25,795 nucleotides of DNA from an uncultured Collinsella sp. (GTDB taxonomy: Bacteria > Actinomycetota > Coriobacteriia > Coriobacteriales > Coriobacteriaceae). The DNA lies in contig CAUACA010000027.1 in the NCBI GenBank assembly GCA_958427355.1, positions 1 through 25,795 of the forward strand, read 5' to 3'. Both the position numbers and the translations under genes were made by a program. Of the stretch, positions 15,277 to 22,574 are shown piece after piece. A model generated the notes under the pieces. That model ran no database searches. It saw nothing but the letters and a program-made list of their open reading frames with translations, and had not been told where the DNA came from. Position 1 is the stretch's first letter, and every line of letters starts with the position of its first letter.

Positions 15277-15642
15277 ATGAGCATCCGCGTTGATGAAACG
15301 AAACCCGACACCGAGGCCACCGAGCCAGTGATCCCCACCACCTGCTCGCCCGAGGACCTTCCCGACGAGGAGCTTCTCTACGACCTCGCCGACCTGTTCA
15401 AGGTCTTCAGCGACACCACGCGTATCAAGATCCTTTACGCCCTCATGGGCCGCGAGCTCTGCGTGGCAGACATCGCCGAAGCGACCGAAACCTCGCAGTC
15501 CGCGGTGTCGCACCAGCTGCGCACACTCAAGCAGTCGCACCTGGTTAAATTCCGGCGCGACGGGCGCAATATCCTCTACTCGCTCGCCGACGACCACGTC
15601 TACACCATGCTCAACCAGGGCATGAGCCATATCTGCGAATAG
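15277..15642 (+). CDS. ArsR/SmtB family zinc/cadmium-sensing repressor
   Basis: A 121-residue winged-helix repressor. The recognition helix is in TSQSAVSHQLRTLKQSHLV (about 72-90). The alpha-5 zinc site of SmtB/CzrA is fully preserved as Asp105, His107, His118 and Glu121 (D-x-H-x10-H-x2-E). The ELCVAD segment (Cys62, Asp65) with Cys23 in the N-terminal arm also resembles the alpha-3N site used for Cd/Pb/Zn. Metal binding should release it from DNA. GAAAGGA precedes the ATG. It is first in an operon with the HMA protein and controls itself and the ATPase through O1-O3. Confidence 0.9.
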   Translation: MSIRVDETKPDTEATEPVIPTTCSPEDLPDEELLYDLADLFKVFSDTTRIKILYALMGRELCVADIAEATETSQSAVSHQLRTLKQSHLVKFRRDGRNILYSLADDHVYTMLNQGMSHICE

Positions 15643-15704
15643 CAACCAACCACGGTACCAGCGCGGCCTGCACCCAAGCCGCAAAAACGGGAAAGGAACC
15701 CACC

Positions 15705-15923
15705 ATGAAAAAGCAGTACAAGCTCGATGAGATCGATTGCGCCAACTGTGCGCGCGAGCTTCAGGACGAGTTGGCCAAGCTCGAGGGCGTCAAATCCGTT
15801 TCGGTCAACTTTATGACCCAGAAGTTGACGCTCGAGGCCGATGACGCCGAGTTCGACGAGGTCCTCGACCGCGTTGTGGAGTTCACCGCCGACGCCGAGC
15901 CGGACTGCGAGATCATTCTCTAG
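15705..15923 (+). CDS. Free-standing heavy-metal-associated (HMA) domain protein
   Basis: A 72-residue ferredoxin-like metallochaperone. The metal-binding motif is DCANCA with Cys12 and Cys15, followed by the usual amphipathic helix and VKSVSVNFMTQKLTLE strands. Acidic residues are abundant (DDAEFDEV, DAEPDCE), as in Zn/Cd rather than Cu domains. It likely passes Zn or Cd to the pump encoded next. AAAGGAACCC precedes the ATG. It lies 62 bases after arsR and is probably cotranscribed. A hairpin and operator O3 separate it from the ATPase gene, which lacks its own HMA domain. Confidence 0.9.
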   Translation: MKKQYKLDEIDCANCARELQDELAKLEGVKSVSVNFMTQKLTLEADDAEFDEVLDRVVEFTADAEPDCEIIL

Positions 15924-15944
15924 CCAAGGTTTACGCCAACCTGC

Positions 15945-15968
15945 AAGGCCGCGCTTGCTGCGGCCTTT
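15945..15968 (+). terminator. Weak terminator or attenuator between the HMA and ATPase genes
   Basis: An 8-bp stem AAGGCCGC (15945-15952) and GCGGCCTT (15960-15967) with a seven-base loop is followed by only a short T stretch. It probably reduces read-through, leaving the ATPase to its own O3-controlled start. Confidence 0.5.
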
Positions 15969-15980
15969 GCTCGCGAAATT

Positions 15981-16000
15981 ATATGAGCGAATGTTCATAC
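15981..16000. promoter_or_regulatory. ArsR/SmtB operator O3 upstream of the P-type ATPase
   Basis: ATATGAGCGAATGTTCATAC matches O2 and reverse-complemented O1 at 18 of 20 positions for the latter. It lies 23 bases before the ATPase ATG. This implies separate, coordinated control of the pump by the same repressor. A clear -35/-10 pair was not identified. Confidence 0.82.
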
Positions 16001-16023
16001 ATTCAAATGGGAGGATACGAGTC

Positions 16024-17976
16024 ATGGCCACCGCCGACCCCAAAAAGAAAAAGAAGAAGCGCAAGAAAAAAGAATCACTCGAGCATAAGCGCAACCGCAT
16101 CCTGGTAGCGCTGGGCATTTTTGCCGTGGTGTACGCCCTCGATGAGCTCGGCACCCTCACTGCCGCATTCGGCACCCCGGGCGACATCTACGCCAGCTTT
16201 GTGCTGTTCCTCGTGCCGTTTTTGATTGCCGGCTACGACGTACTGCAAAAGGCATTCAATAACATCCGCCGCGGCAAGGCCTTCGACGAGAGCTTCCTCA
16301 TGGCCGTCGCGACCATCGGCGCGTTTGCCATGGTGCTCTTCCCCGATACCGGCCCGCACATGGCCGAAGGCGCCGCCGTCATGCTGTTCTACCAGGTCGG
16401 CGAGCTGTTTCAGGCGTACGCCGTGGGCAAGAGCCGCAAGTCGATCAGTGCCATGATGGACATCGCGCCCGACTACGCTAACGTCGAGCAGCCCGACGGC
16501 ACACTCGAGCAGGTCTTCCCCGATGACATCGCCGTCGGCACCGTGATCGTGGTCAAGCCCGGTGAGCGCGTGCCTATCGACGGCGTCATCGTCGAGGGCG
16601 AAACCCAGCTCGACACCGCCGCCCTTACCGGTGAGTCGGTCCCCCGCCCGGCCAAAACCGGAGACGATATCATCAGCGGCTGCATCAACATGACGGGGCT
16701 CATCCACGTGCGCACCACCAAGCCCTTTGGCGAGTCCACCGTCGCACGCGTCCTGGAGCTCGTGGAGAATGCCAGCGAAAAGAAGGCACGCACCGAGAAC
16801 TTCATCACGCGCTTTGCCCGCATCTACACGCCCGCCGTCACCGGCGCTGCCGCGGTGCTCGCGCTCGGCGGTGGCCTGGTCACCGGTGCCTGGTCCGACT
16901 GGATTCTGCGCGGCCTGACCTTCTTGGTCGTCAGCTGCCCGTGCGCGTTGGTGATCAGCGTGCCGCTCAGTTTCTTTGGCGGCATCGGCGGCGCGTCCAA
17001 GCTGGGCGTTCTCATCAAGGGTTCTAACTACCTCGAGACGCTCGCCGACGTGGACACCGTCGTCTTTGACAAGACGGGCACCCTCACCAACGGCACGTTC
17101 TCGGTGGTCGCGGTACACCCCGAGGCCGGCTATACCGAGCAGTCGTTGCTCGAAGTCGCAGCCCTTGCTGAGTCGTTCTCCGATCACCCCATCGCGCAGT
17201 CCGTACGTGTCGCCTACCAGGGCGAGGTCGACCCCAAGCGCGTAAGCGACTCCACCAACGACGCGGGCCATGGCGTGACGGCAACCATCGACGGCAAGCA
17301 CGTCGTCGTTGGCAACGCAAAGATGCTCGCCGCGGCCGGAGTCGAAGCGCCCGATTGCGAGGTCATCGGAACGATTCTGCATGTGCTCGTTGATGGCGTG
17401 TACGCCGGCCACATCGTGATTGCAGACACCGTCAAGGCCGATGCTGAGCAAACGATTCGCGACCTGCACGCCGCCGGTGTCAAGCGCACCGTCATGCTCA
17501 CGGGCGACCGCGAGGAGGTTGCGGCGTCTGTGGCCAAGCAACTCAGTCTCGACGAGTTCCACGCGCAGCTGCTGCCGGGCGATAAGGTCGAGCGCGTCGA
17601 GGCGCTGCTTGCAACCGAGAGCGGCAAGGGCAAGCTCGCCTTTGTGGGCGACGGCATCAACGATGCGCCCGTGCTTACGCGCGCCGATGTGGGCATTGCC
17701 ATGGGCGCTATGGGTTCTGACGCTGCGATCGAGGCCGCCGATGTCGTGCTCATGGACGACAAGCCGTCCAACATTTCCCGCGCGATCCGCGTGGCACGCA
17801 AGACCATGGCGATTGTTTGGCAGAACATCATCTTTGCGCTGGGCATTAAGCTGCTGATCCTTGTGCTGGCAGCGCTGGGCATCGCCAACATGTGGCTTGC
17901 CGTGTTCGGCGACGTAGGCGTGGCGATCATCGCCATCCTGAACGCCATGCGCGCGATGGGTGTCAAGAACTTGTAG
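16024..17976 (+). CDS. Zn/Cd/Pb-exporting P1B-2 type ATPase without N-terminal HMA domain
   Basis: A 650-residue inner-membrane metal pump that uses ATP to export Zn, Cd or Pb. Motifs in order: TGES (actuator), SCPCALVISVP (transmembrane CPC metal site), DKTGT (phosphorylated Asp), the SDHP motif and GDGINDAP. The last helices carry IKLLILVLAALG and FGDVG, the conserved Lys and Asp-x-Gly that mark the P1B-2 (ZntA/CadA) class. Instead of an HMA domain it begins with a strongly basic stretch (KKKKKKRKKK, about residues 7-16). The ATG at 16024 is preceded by GGGAGGATACGAGTC; longer frames upstream would read through O3 and the HMA gene and are rejected. Together with the upstream genes it forms a resistance module. 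Confidence 0.93.
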   Translation: MATADPKKKKKKRKKKESLEHKRNRILVALGIFAVVYALDELGTLTAAFGTPGDIYASFVLFLVPFLIAGYDVLQKAFNNIRRGKAFDESFLMAVATIGAFAMVLFPDTGPHMAEGAAVMLFYQVGELFQAYAVGKSRKSISAMMDIAPDYANVEQPDGTLEQVFPDDIAVGTVIVVKPGERVPIDGVIVEGETQLDTAALTGESVPRPAKTGDDIISGCINMTGLIHVRTTKPFGESTVARVLELVENASEKKARTENFITRFARIYTPAVTGAAAVLALGGGLVTGAWSDWILRGLTFLVVSCPCALVISVPLSFFGGIGGASKLGVLIKGSNYLETLADVDTVVFDKTGTLTNGTFSVVAVHPEAGYTEQSLLEVAALAESFSDHPIAQSVRVAYQGEVDPKRVSDSTNDAGHGVTATIDGKHVVVGNAKMLAAAGVEAPDCEVIGTILHVLVDGVYAGHIVIADTVKADAEQTIRDLHAAGVKRTVMLTGDREEVAASVAKQLSLDEFHAQLLPGDKVERVEALLATESGKGKLAFVGDGINDAPVLTRADVGIAMGAMGSDAAIEAADVVLMDDKPSNISRAIRVARKTMAIVWQNIIFALGIKLLILVLAALGIANMWLAVFGDVGVAIIAILNAMRAMGVKNL

Positions 17977-17992
17977 CGTTCGTGGGCTGTCC

Positions 17993-18121
17993 GGCCGGGG
18001 CCGGGCTTGGTTTTGAAAACGTCCTCGACCAATGAAGTGCCCCCGTTCTGCTCCTTCGGAGCTACGAACGGGGGCACTTCTGGTCTGCGGAATGTTTTCA
18101 AAACCAAGCCCGGCCCCGGCC
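17993..18121. repeat. 129-base nest of concentric perfect inverted repeats
   Basis: The outer arms are 28 bases each and perfectly complementary (17993-18020 with 18094-18121). Inside them 18034-18048 pairs perfectly with 18066-18080 (15 bp), and inside that GCTCC/GGAGC (18050-18054 and 18058-18062) closes a three-base loop. It lies between the convergent ATPase and DtxR-type genes, but neither stem is followed by a T-run on either strand. It is therefore not a textbook terminator. Confidence 0.9.
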
Positions 18122-18218
18122 TGCGGTAACGTTGCTGGCGGTTCTTGGGCATCGCTTGCTGGTGGGGTTCCTTGTCTGAGTTGGACTTAGTTGGTGGGAC
18201 CACTCGTCTCGGTCGCTG

Positions 18219-18241
18219 TCCCGCGCCGTTCCGGCGCGGGA
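18219..18241. terminator. GC-rich hairpin downstream of the DtxR-type gene
   Basis: A 10-bp stem (18219-18228 with 18232-18241) with a TTC loop lies 20 bases past the end of the DtxR-type gene. No T-run follows on the minus strand. It may act with the nested repeat as a transcription barrier. Confidence 0.45.
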
Positions 18242-18261
18242 GGCGCGCCGCTGCGGGAGTG

Positions 18262-18651
18262 CTAGTCGGTCATTATTGGCGCCGAAGCACCGTCCCGTCC
18301 CAGCATCGCCCTCAGCTTCTCGAAGCTTTCCTCGCTTAGGCAGTGCTCCATGTGGCAGCCCTCTTGCGACGCGACCTCAGCCGAAACACCCGCATCCTCT
18401 AGCAGCCCCACGAAAAAGCAGTGACGCTCCCACATTTGACGAGCGACCTCCAGACCACGCTCCGTCAGATGAACATCTCGCTTGCCCATTTCGACATAGC
18501 CGTTGCTTTCCAACGTCGCCATGGCCTTGGAAACGCTCGCCTTAGTTACACCGAGGTACTCCGCAACGTCAATCGAGCGCACGACGCCCTGACGTTCCGA
18601 CAGAACGTAGATCGATTCGAGATAGTCTTCTCCGGATTCACGTAGGGCCAT
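18262..18651 (-). CDS. Short DtxR/MntR family metal-dependent regulator
   Basis: A 129-residue protein with an N-terminal winged helix (RSIDVAEYLGVTKASVSKAMATLESNGYV, about 25-53) and a dimerisation domain, without the SH3-like third domain of long IdeR proteins. Metal ligands align as Asp9, Glu12, His77, Cys99, Glu102 and His103. Asp9 is MntR-like while Cys99 is DtxR-like, so Mn versus Fe preference is unclear. The ATG at 18651 is chosen because the family begins at GEDYLESIY and GAAAGG precedes it; a longer N-terminus would not be homologous. Its leader contains repeated GTTAGCC half-sites, suggesting self-regulation. Confidence 0.85.
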   Translation of the reverse strand: MALRESGEDYLESIYVLSERQGVVRSIDVAEYLGVTKASVSKAMATLESNGYVEMGKRDVHLTERGLEVARQMWERHCFFVGLLEDAGVSAEVASQEGCHMEHCLSEESFEKLRAMLGRDGASAPIMTD

Positions 18652-18675
18652 GGGCCGCCTTTCGCGATGATTGCT

Positions 18676-18758
18676 AGTTAGCCTTTGGATACTTTCCACG
18701 GCTAACTTTACCGCAAAAGTTGCCCATGTCTTACTACTTTGTCTAAAAGTTAGCCGTG
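18676..18758. promoter_or_regulatory. Cluster of GTTAGCC half-sites upstream of the DtxR-type gene
   Basis: CACGGCTAACTTT (18697-18709) and AAAGTTAGCCGTG (18746-18758) are perfect 13-base inverted copies. A third half-site AGTTAGCC lies at 18676-18683 and faces GGCTAAC at 18700-18706. GTTAGCC is part of the DtxR-type operator consensus. Autoregulation is a reasonable inference. Confidence 0.5.
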
Positions 18759-18779
18759 TTTCACAAAACGTGCGGGACG

Positions 18780-18815
18780 AAAACAAAATGGGGACGCCCC
18801 GCAAGGAGTGTCCCC
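18780..18815 (-). terminator. Terminator of the ABC-F / HAD operon
   Basis: On the minus strand GGGGACAC and GCGTCCCC, with TCC/GGG pairing inside, form a stem with a four-base loop (18790-18814), followed by ATTTTGTTTT. It lies about 45 bases after the HAD stop. It is part of the repeat unit 18789-18848. Confidence 0.75.
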
Positions 18816-18848
18816 CAGCTGCCGGCAGAAAAGGAGCATCCCTAAGTG
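18789..18848. repeat. Dispersed repeat, GGAGTGTCCC...CTGCCGGCA family, copy 1
   Basis: AAGGAGTGTCCC, then CTGCCGGCAGAAAAGGAGCATCCCTAAGTG (18819-18848), recur with small changes at 25629-25652 and 25671-25700. The unit overlaps the terminator of the HAD gene. Confidence 0.7.
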
Positions 18849-18859
18849 CCGAGCCGCAG

Positions 18860-19630
18860 TTATAACAGTCCAAAGTGCTTCGCGGCGTTGTAGATTCCGT
18901 CGTCGTCCACGGCGGTCGTCACATAGGTCGCCGCAGCTTTCACCGTGTCCTGTGCGTTACCCATGGCCACGCTCGTGCCCACGGCGGAAAACATCGATAG
19001 GTCGTTCTCGCCGTCGCCAAAGGCGATCGCCTCGCTCGCGTCGATATCCAGACGCTCCAGCGTCGCCGCCACACCCAGGTCCTTGCCGCCGTTAGCGGGA
19101 ATAATGTCGCAGAACAGGTCGCACCAGCGCGTGGTGAGCGAATGCGACACGGCATCGGTCACGACATGCTCGTCGGCCGGATCAACAAAGGCGCAAAACT
19201 GGTAGACCGGTGCGTCAAAGGCGTGCTCAAACGGCTCCTCGTGATAGACGATTCCCGCGTTGCTGCCAGCCGTCACCACGCGCTCGGACAGGCGGTTCAC
19301 AAACGAGTTCTCGCCCTGCATGCACAGCGAGTCATAGCACCCCTGCGCCACCTGGTCCACGATCACCGCAACGTCGTCTGGATCGATCGGACAGCTGCGG
19401 TAAACCCCCTCGGCATCAAAGCAGTGCTGGCCCGAAAGCGTAATGTACGCATCCCAGCCCAGGTCAAACAGCCAGTCCGGCATCTGGTAGGTCGGACGGC
19501 CCGTGGCGATCACGCACGCAATCCCCTGCTCGCGAAAGCTGTCGAGCACCTGCTGCGCCGACGCCGGAATCCGGTGGGTCTTAAAGCTCAGCAGCGTGCC
19601 GTCGATATCGAAAAACGCGGCTTTGATCAT
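18860..19630 (-). CDS. Cof-type HAD-IIB family hydrolase
   Basis: A 256-residue cytosolic phosphatase of the haloacid dehalogenase superfamily with a C2-type cap. Motif I is DIDGTL with Asp8 and Asp10, motif II is in VIATGRP, the Lys of motif III is in GGKDLGV, and motif IV is GDGENDLSMF. These are all intact, so it should be an active Mg-dependent phosphatase, probably on sugar or nucleotide phosphates. The exact substrate cannot be read. It starts six bases after the stop of the ABC-F gene, so the two form an operon. Confidence 0.9.
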   Translation of the reverse strand: MIKAAFFDIDGTLLSFKTHRIPASAQQVLDSFREQGIACVIATGRPTYQMPDWLFDLGWDAYITLSGQHCFDAEGVYRSCPIDPDDVAVIVDQVAQGCYDSLCMQGENSFVNRLSERVVTAGSNAGIVYHEEPFEHAFDAPVYQFCAFVDPADEHVVTDAVSHSLTTRWCDLFCDIIPANGGKDLGVAATLERLDIDASEAIAFGDGENDLSMFSAVGTSVAMGNAQDTVKAAATYVTTAVDDDGIYNAAKHFGLL

Positions 19631-19636
19631 CCTCGT

Positions 19637-21496
19637 CTACTCCTCGCCCTCGAGCTTTTCGCTCGCCTCGAGCCACGCCATCTCCAACTCGTCCATGGCG
19701 GCGTGAGCCTCGTCGATCTTTGCCTGCTGCTCGCCCAGCGCCGTGTAGTTGGTGGGGTCGACCTGGGCCATTGCTGCCTCGGCCTCCTCCACGCGGGCGC
19801 GCTGCGTCTCCATCTTGCGCTCGAGCGAGCTCACCTCGCGGCGGAGCTTCTGACGCTCGGCATTGGACAGGCCGTTGGGCTGACCGCTCGACTTGGGCTT
19901 TTCGGCCGCAGCTGCCGCGGCACCGGTGTCAAACGTGCCGGTCTTGGCGCTCGGCGCGCCCACGGGCTCGCCCTCGGCGGTGGCGTTGCACAGGCGCAGG
20001 TACTGGTCCACGCCACCGGGCATATGCGTCAGGTGGCCGTCGAGCAGCGCCCACTGCTGGTCGGTCACGCGCTCCATCAAAAAGCGGTCGTGCGTCACCA
20101 GGATCAACGTGCCGGGCCAGCCGTCGAGCAGGTCCTCGACAATCGCGAGCATGTCGGTATCCAGGTCGTTGCCGGGCTCGTCCAGGATGAGCACGTTGGG
20201 TTCGTCCAGGATTGTCAGCAGCAGCGACAGGCGACGGCGCTGGCCGCCCGAAAGATCGCCGATGCGGCTCCAGAGCTGCTGCGTCGTAAATCCCAGGCGC
20301 TCGCAGAGCTTCTCGGGCGAAGTCTCCTTGCCGTCGATGACGTAGTACTTCTTATAGTTGCTGAGCACCTCGCGAATCGTGTCGCCCATGTAGGGCTCGA
20401 GCTCCTCGAGCTGCTGCGACAGCACGCCAAAGCGCACTGTCTGGCCGATCTTCACACGGCCGCGCGTGGGTTCAATCTTGCCCTGGATCACGTCGAGCAA
20501 GGTCGATTTGCCGGCGCCGTTCTCGCCCAAAAGACCATAGCGGTCGCCCGCACCAATGAGCCAGGTTACATCGGTGAGCACCTGCTTGGGCGCGCCATCG
20601 GTATCCGCATAGCCGGCATCCACGTCGATGACATCGATGACCTGCTTGCCCAAGCGGCTCACGGCGAGGCGCTTGAGCTCCAGCTCGTCACGCACGGGCG
20701 GCACGTCGGCGATGAGCTCGCGAGCGGCATCCACGCGAAACTTGGGTTTGGTGGAACGAGCCTGGGCGCCGCGGCTCAGCCACGCGAGCTCCTTGCGCGC
20801 CATGTTGCGACGGCGCTCCTCGGTAACGGCGGCCATGCGGTCGCGCTCCACGCGCTGAAGGATGTAGGCCGAGTAACCGCCCTCGAAGGGGTCGACCTGG
20901 CCGTCGTGGACCTCCCACATGCTGGTGCAGACCTCGTCCAAGAACCAACGGTCATGCGTGACCACGAGCATGGCGCCCTGGCCACGCTGCCAGCGGGCCT
21001 TTAAGTGACGCGCGAGCCAGTTGATGGTGCGCATGTCCAGGTGGTTGGTGGGCTCATCGAGCATGAGCACGTCGTAGTCGCCGATCAGCAGGCGCGCGAG
21101 GTCCACGCGACGGCGCTGGCCGCCCGAAAGCTCGCCCACCGTGCCCTCCCAGGGCACATCGCTAATAAGGCCGGCCAGAATCTGGCGCGTACGCGGGCTC
21201 GAGGCCCACTCGTATTCAGGCGTGTCACCGACGACGGCATGATGCACGGTGTCGGTATCGACCAGGTTATCCTTTTGGCCGAGCAATCCAATCGTCGTGC
21301 CGCGGCGGTGCGTCACGCGTCCGTCATCGGGCTCCAGCGTGCCGGCGAGCACGCTCAGCAGCGTCGACTTGCCGTCGCCGTTTTTACCGACAATACCAAT
21401 GCGGTCACCCTCGCCCACGCCGAGCGTCACGCTATCGAAAATATGCTTGGTGGGAAACTCTAGGCTGACGGAATCGCATCCCAAAAGAATCGCCAT
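19637..21496 (-). CDS. ABC-F family ATP-binding protein (Uup-like)
   Basis: A 619-residue soluble protein with two ATP-binding cassettes and no membrane segments. Cassette 1 has Walker A GKNGDGKST (37-45), signature LSGGQRRRVDL and Walker B LMLDEPTNHLD. Cassette 2 has GENGAGKST, LSGGQRRRLSL and LILDEPGNDLD. A linker of charged helix joins them. The last 75 residues form a coiled coil rich in Glu, Ala and Lys, as in Uup. ABC-F proteins act on ribosomes, and Uup is also linked to DNA stability. The ATG at 21496 has GAAGGAG before it; extending upstream would cross the hairpin repeat at 21557-21591 and is rejected. The HAD gene is cotranscribed. Confidence 0.9.
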   Translation of the reverse strand: MAILLGCDSVSLEFPTKHIFDSVTLGVGEGDRIGIVGKNGDGKSTLLSVLAGTLEPDDGRVTHRRGTTIGLLGQKDNLVDTDTVHHAVVGDTPEYEWASSPRTRQILAGLISDVPWEGTVGELSGGQRRRVDLARLLIGDYDVLMLDEPTNHLDMRTINWLARHLKARWQRGQGAMLVVTHDRWFLDEVCTSMWEVHDGQVDPFEGGYSAYILQRVERDRMAAVTEERRRNMARKELAWLSRGAQARSTKPKFRVDAARELIADVPPVRDELELKRLAVSRLGKQVIDVIDVDAGYADTDGAPKQVLTDVTWLIGAGDRYGLLGENGAGKSTLLDVIQGKIEPTRGRVKIGQTVRFGVLSQQLEELEPYMGDTIREVLSNYKKYYVIDGKETSPEKLCERLGFTTQQLWSRIGDLSGGQRRRLSLLLTILDEPNVLILDEPGNDLDTDMLAIVEDLLDGWPGTLILVTHDRFLMERVTDQQWALLDGHLTHMPGGVDQYLRLCNATAEGEPVGAPSAKTGTFDTGAAAAAAEKPKSSGQPNGLSNAERQKLRREVSSLERKMETQRARVEEAEAAMAQVDPTNYTALGEQQAKIDEAHAAMDELEMAWLEASEKLEGEE

Positions 21497-21556
21497 ATGC
21501 CCTGCTCCTTCGTAGAAATTCAACGTTGTCCATGATAGCAGCGAGCCCCACCCCAA

Positions 21557-21591
21557 ACCACCACGAAGGCGCCTGTCCCCTTTGTGGCGGT
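21557..21591. repeat. Hairpin repeat, copy 2 (CACCACAAAGG family)
   Basis: ACCACCACGAAGG (21557-21569) pairs with CCTTTGTGGCGGT (21579-21591) with two wobble-type positions. The reverse complement matches 8891-8925 at 31 of 35 positions. It lies 60 bases upstream of the ABC-F start. Confidence 0.8.
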
Positions 21592-21607
21592 CGTTTCGGT
21601 CGCAGAG

Positions 21608-21646
21608 CAAAAAGGCGGGCCATCTCCCAAAAGAGATGACCCGCCT
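21608..21646 (-). terminator. Terminator of the pst operon
   Basis: On the minus strand a 14-bp stem (21613-21626 with 21633-21646, one G-T wobble) with a six-base loop is followed by a run of five T. It lies about 55 bases downstream of the pstB stop. Confidence 0.92.
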
Positions 21647-21701
21647 CTCCAATCAGTCCCGTGACAACCGTGGCCGCCGCGGGCCTCAAGCATGTCCCGG
21701 A

Positions 21702-22574
21702 CTAGGAGAACATGCCGGTGAGGTAATCATTCAGCCGCTTATCCTTGGGCCGTTGGAAAATCTCGTCGGTCTCGTCGTACTCGACCATATCGCCCATGTA
21801 GAAGAACGCCGTGCGGTTGGACACGCGCGACGCCTGCTCCATGTTGTGCGTCACGATGACGATGGCGCGCTCGGCCACAATCGACGACATAAGGTCCTCG
21901 ATCGCCAACGTCGAGATGGGGTCGAGCGCCGAGCAGGGCTCGTCAAACAGGATCACGTCGGGGTTGAGCGCCAGCGTACGCGCGATGCACAAGCGCTGCT
22001 GCTGGCCGCCCGAAAGCGCGTAGGCGCTCTTGTCGAGCTTGTCCTTGACCTCGTCCCACAGCGCCGCACCGCGCAGACTTTCCTCAACCATACAATCGAG
22101 CTCATCGCGGTCGGTGATGCCGTGGCGCTTGGGCGCAAACGTGATGTTGTCGCGAATGGACTTGCGGAACGGGTTGGGCTGCTGAAACACCATGCCAATG
22201 GAGCGGCGCAGCTCGTAGGTGTTTTCGGTCTTGGTGTTCACGTTGCGCCCGCGGTAGTTGATCTCGCCCTCCACGCGGCAGCTGCGAATCTCGCGATTCA
22301 TCAGGTTGAGGCTGCGCAAAAAGGTCGACTTACCGCAGCCCGAAGGCCCGATGAGCGCCGTGATCTCGCCCTTGTGAAAGTCGAGCGACGTGTTGTGCAG
22401 CGCATGGTGGTCGCCATAGTACACGTTGACGTCCTTGGTGGAGAGCACGACCTCGTCGCTCACGGCCTTGCCGCTCACGCGCACGCGCTTCTCGCTCTCC
22501 CCAACGCTCGACAAAAAGTCCTGGGGCTCGGACGTGGCCGCTTCGGTTGCGGGCGTTGCTTTCATCTCGCTCAT
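21702..22574 (-). CDS. pstB: Phosphate ABC transporter ATP-binding protein PstB
   Basis: A 290-residue ATPase that powers high-affinity phosphate uptake through PstC and PstA at the membrane. Walker A is GPSGCGKST, the signature LSGGQQQRLCIAR and Walker B ILFDEPCSALDP. The core beginning VNVYYGDHHALHN is highly conserved in PstB. About 40 extra residues at the N-terminus (rich in Ala, Glu and Ser) are not part of the ATPase fold. Its ATG overlaps the pstA stop by four bases (ATGA), so translation is coupled. It is the last gene of the operon and is followed by a strong terminator; phoU is not next. Confidence 0.95.
   Translation of the reverse strand: MSEMKATPATEAATSEPQDFLSSVGESEKRVRVSGKAVSDEVVLSTKDVNVYYGDHHALHNTSLDFHKGEITALIGPSGCGKSTFLRSLNLMNREIRSCRVEGEINYRGRNVNTKTENTYELRRSIGMVFQQPNPFRKSIRDNITFAPKRHGITDRDELDCMVEESLRGAALWDEVKDKLDKSAYALSGGQQQRLCIARTLALNPDVILFDEPCSALDPISTLAIEDLMSSIVAERAIVIVTHNMEQASRVSNRTAFFYMGDMVEYDETDEIFQRPKDKRLNDYLTGMFS

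Noticed and set aside
15841..16023. An N-terminal extension of the P-type ATPase
   Set aside because: It overlaps the HMA gene in another frame and passes through operator O3; the extra residues are Ser/Arg-rich shadow sequence.
16075..17562. A 495-codon minus-strand frame opposite the P-type ATPase
   Set aside because: It is antisense to a gene with complete P-type ATPase motifs and has no recognisable domain.
19142..21004. A 620-codon plus-strand open frame opposite the ABC-F and HAD genes
   Set aside because: It is antisense to two clearly conserved genes, has an abnormal Arg/His/Ala-rich composition and crosses gene boundaries. High-GC DNA routinely leaves such frames open.
21497..21652. 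An N-terminal extension of the ABC-F protein
   Set aside because: It crosses the hairpin repeat at 21557-21591 and overlaps the pst terminator; the ATG at 21496 has a good ribosome-binding site.
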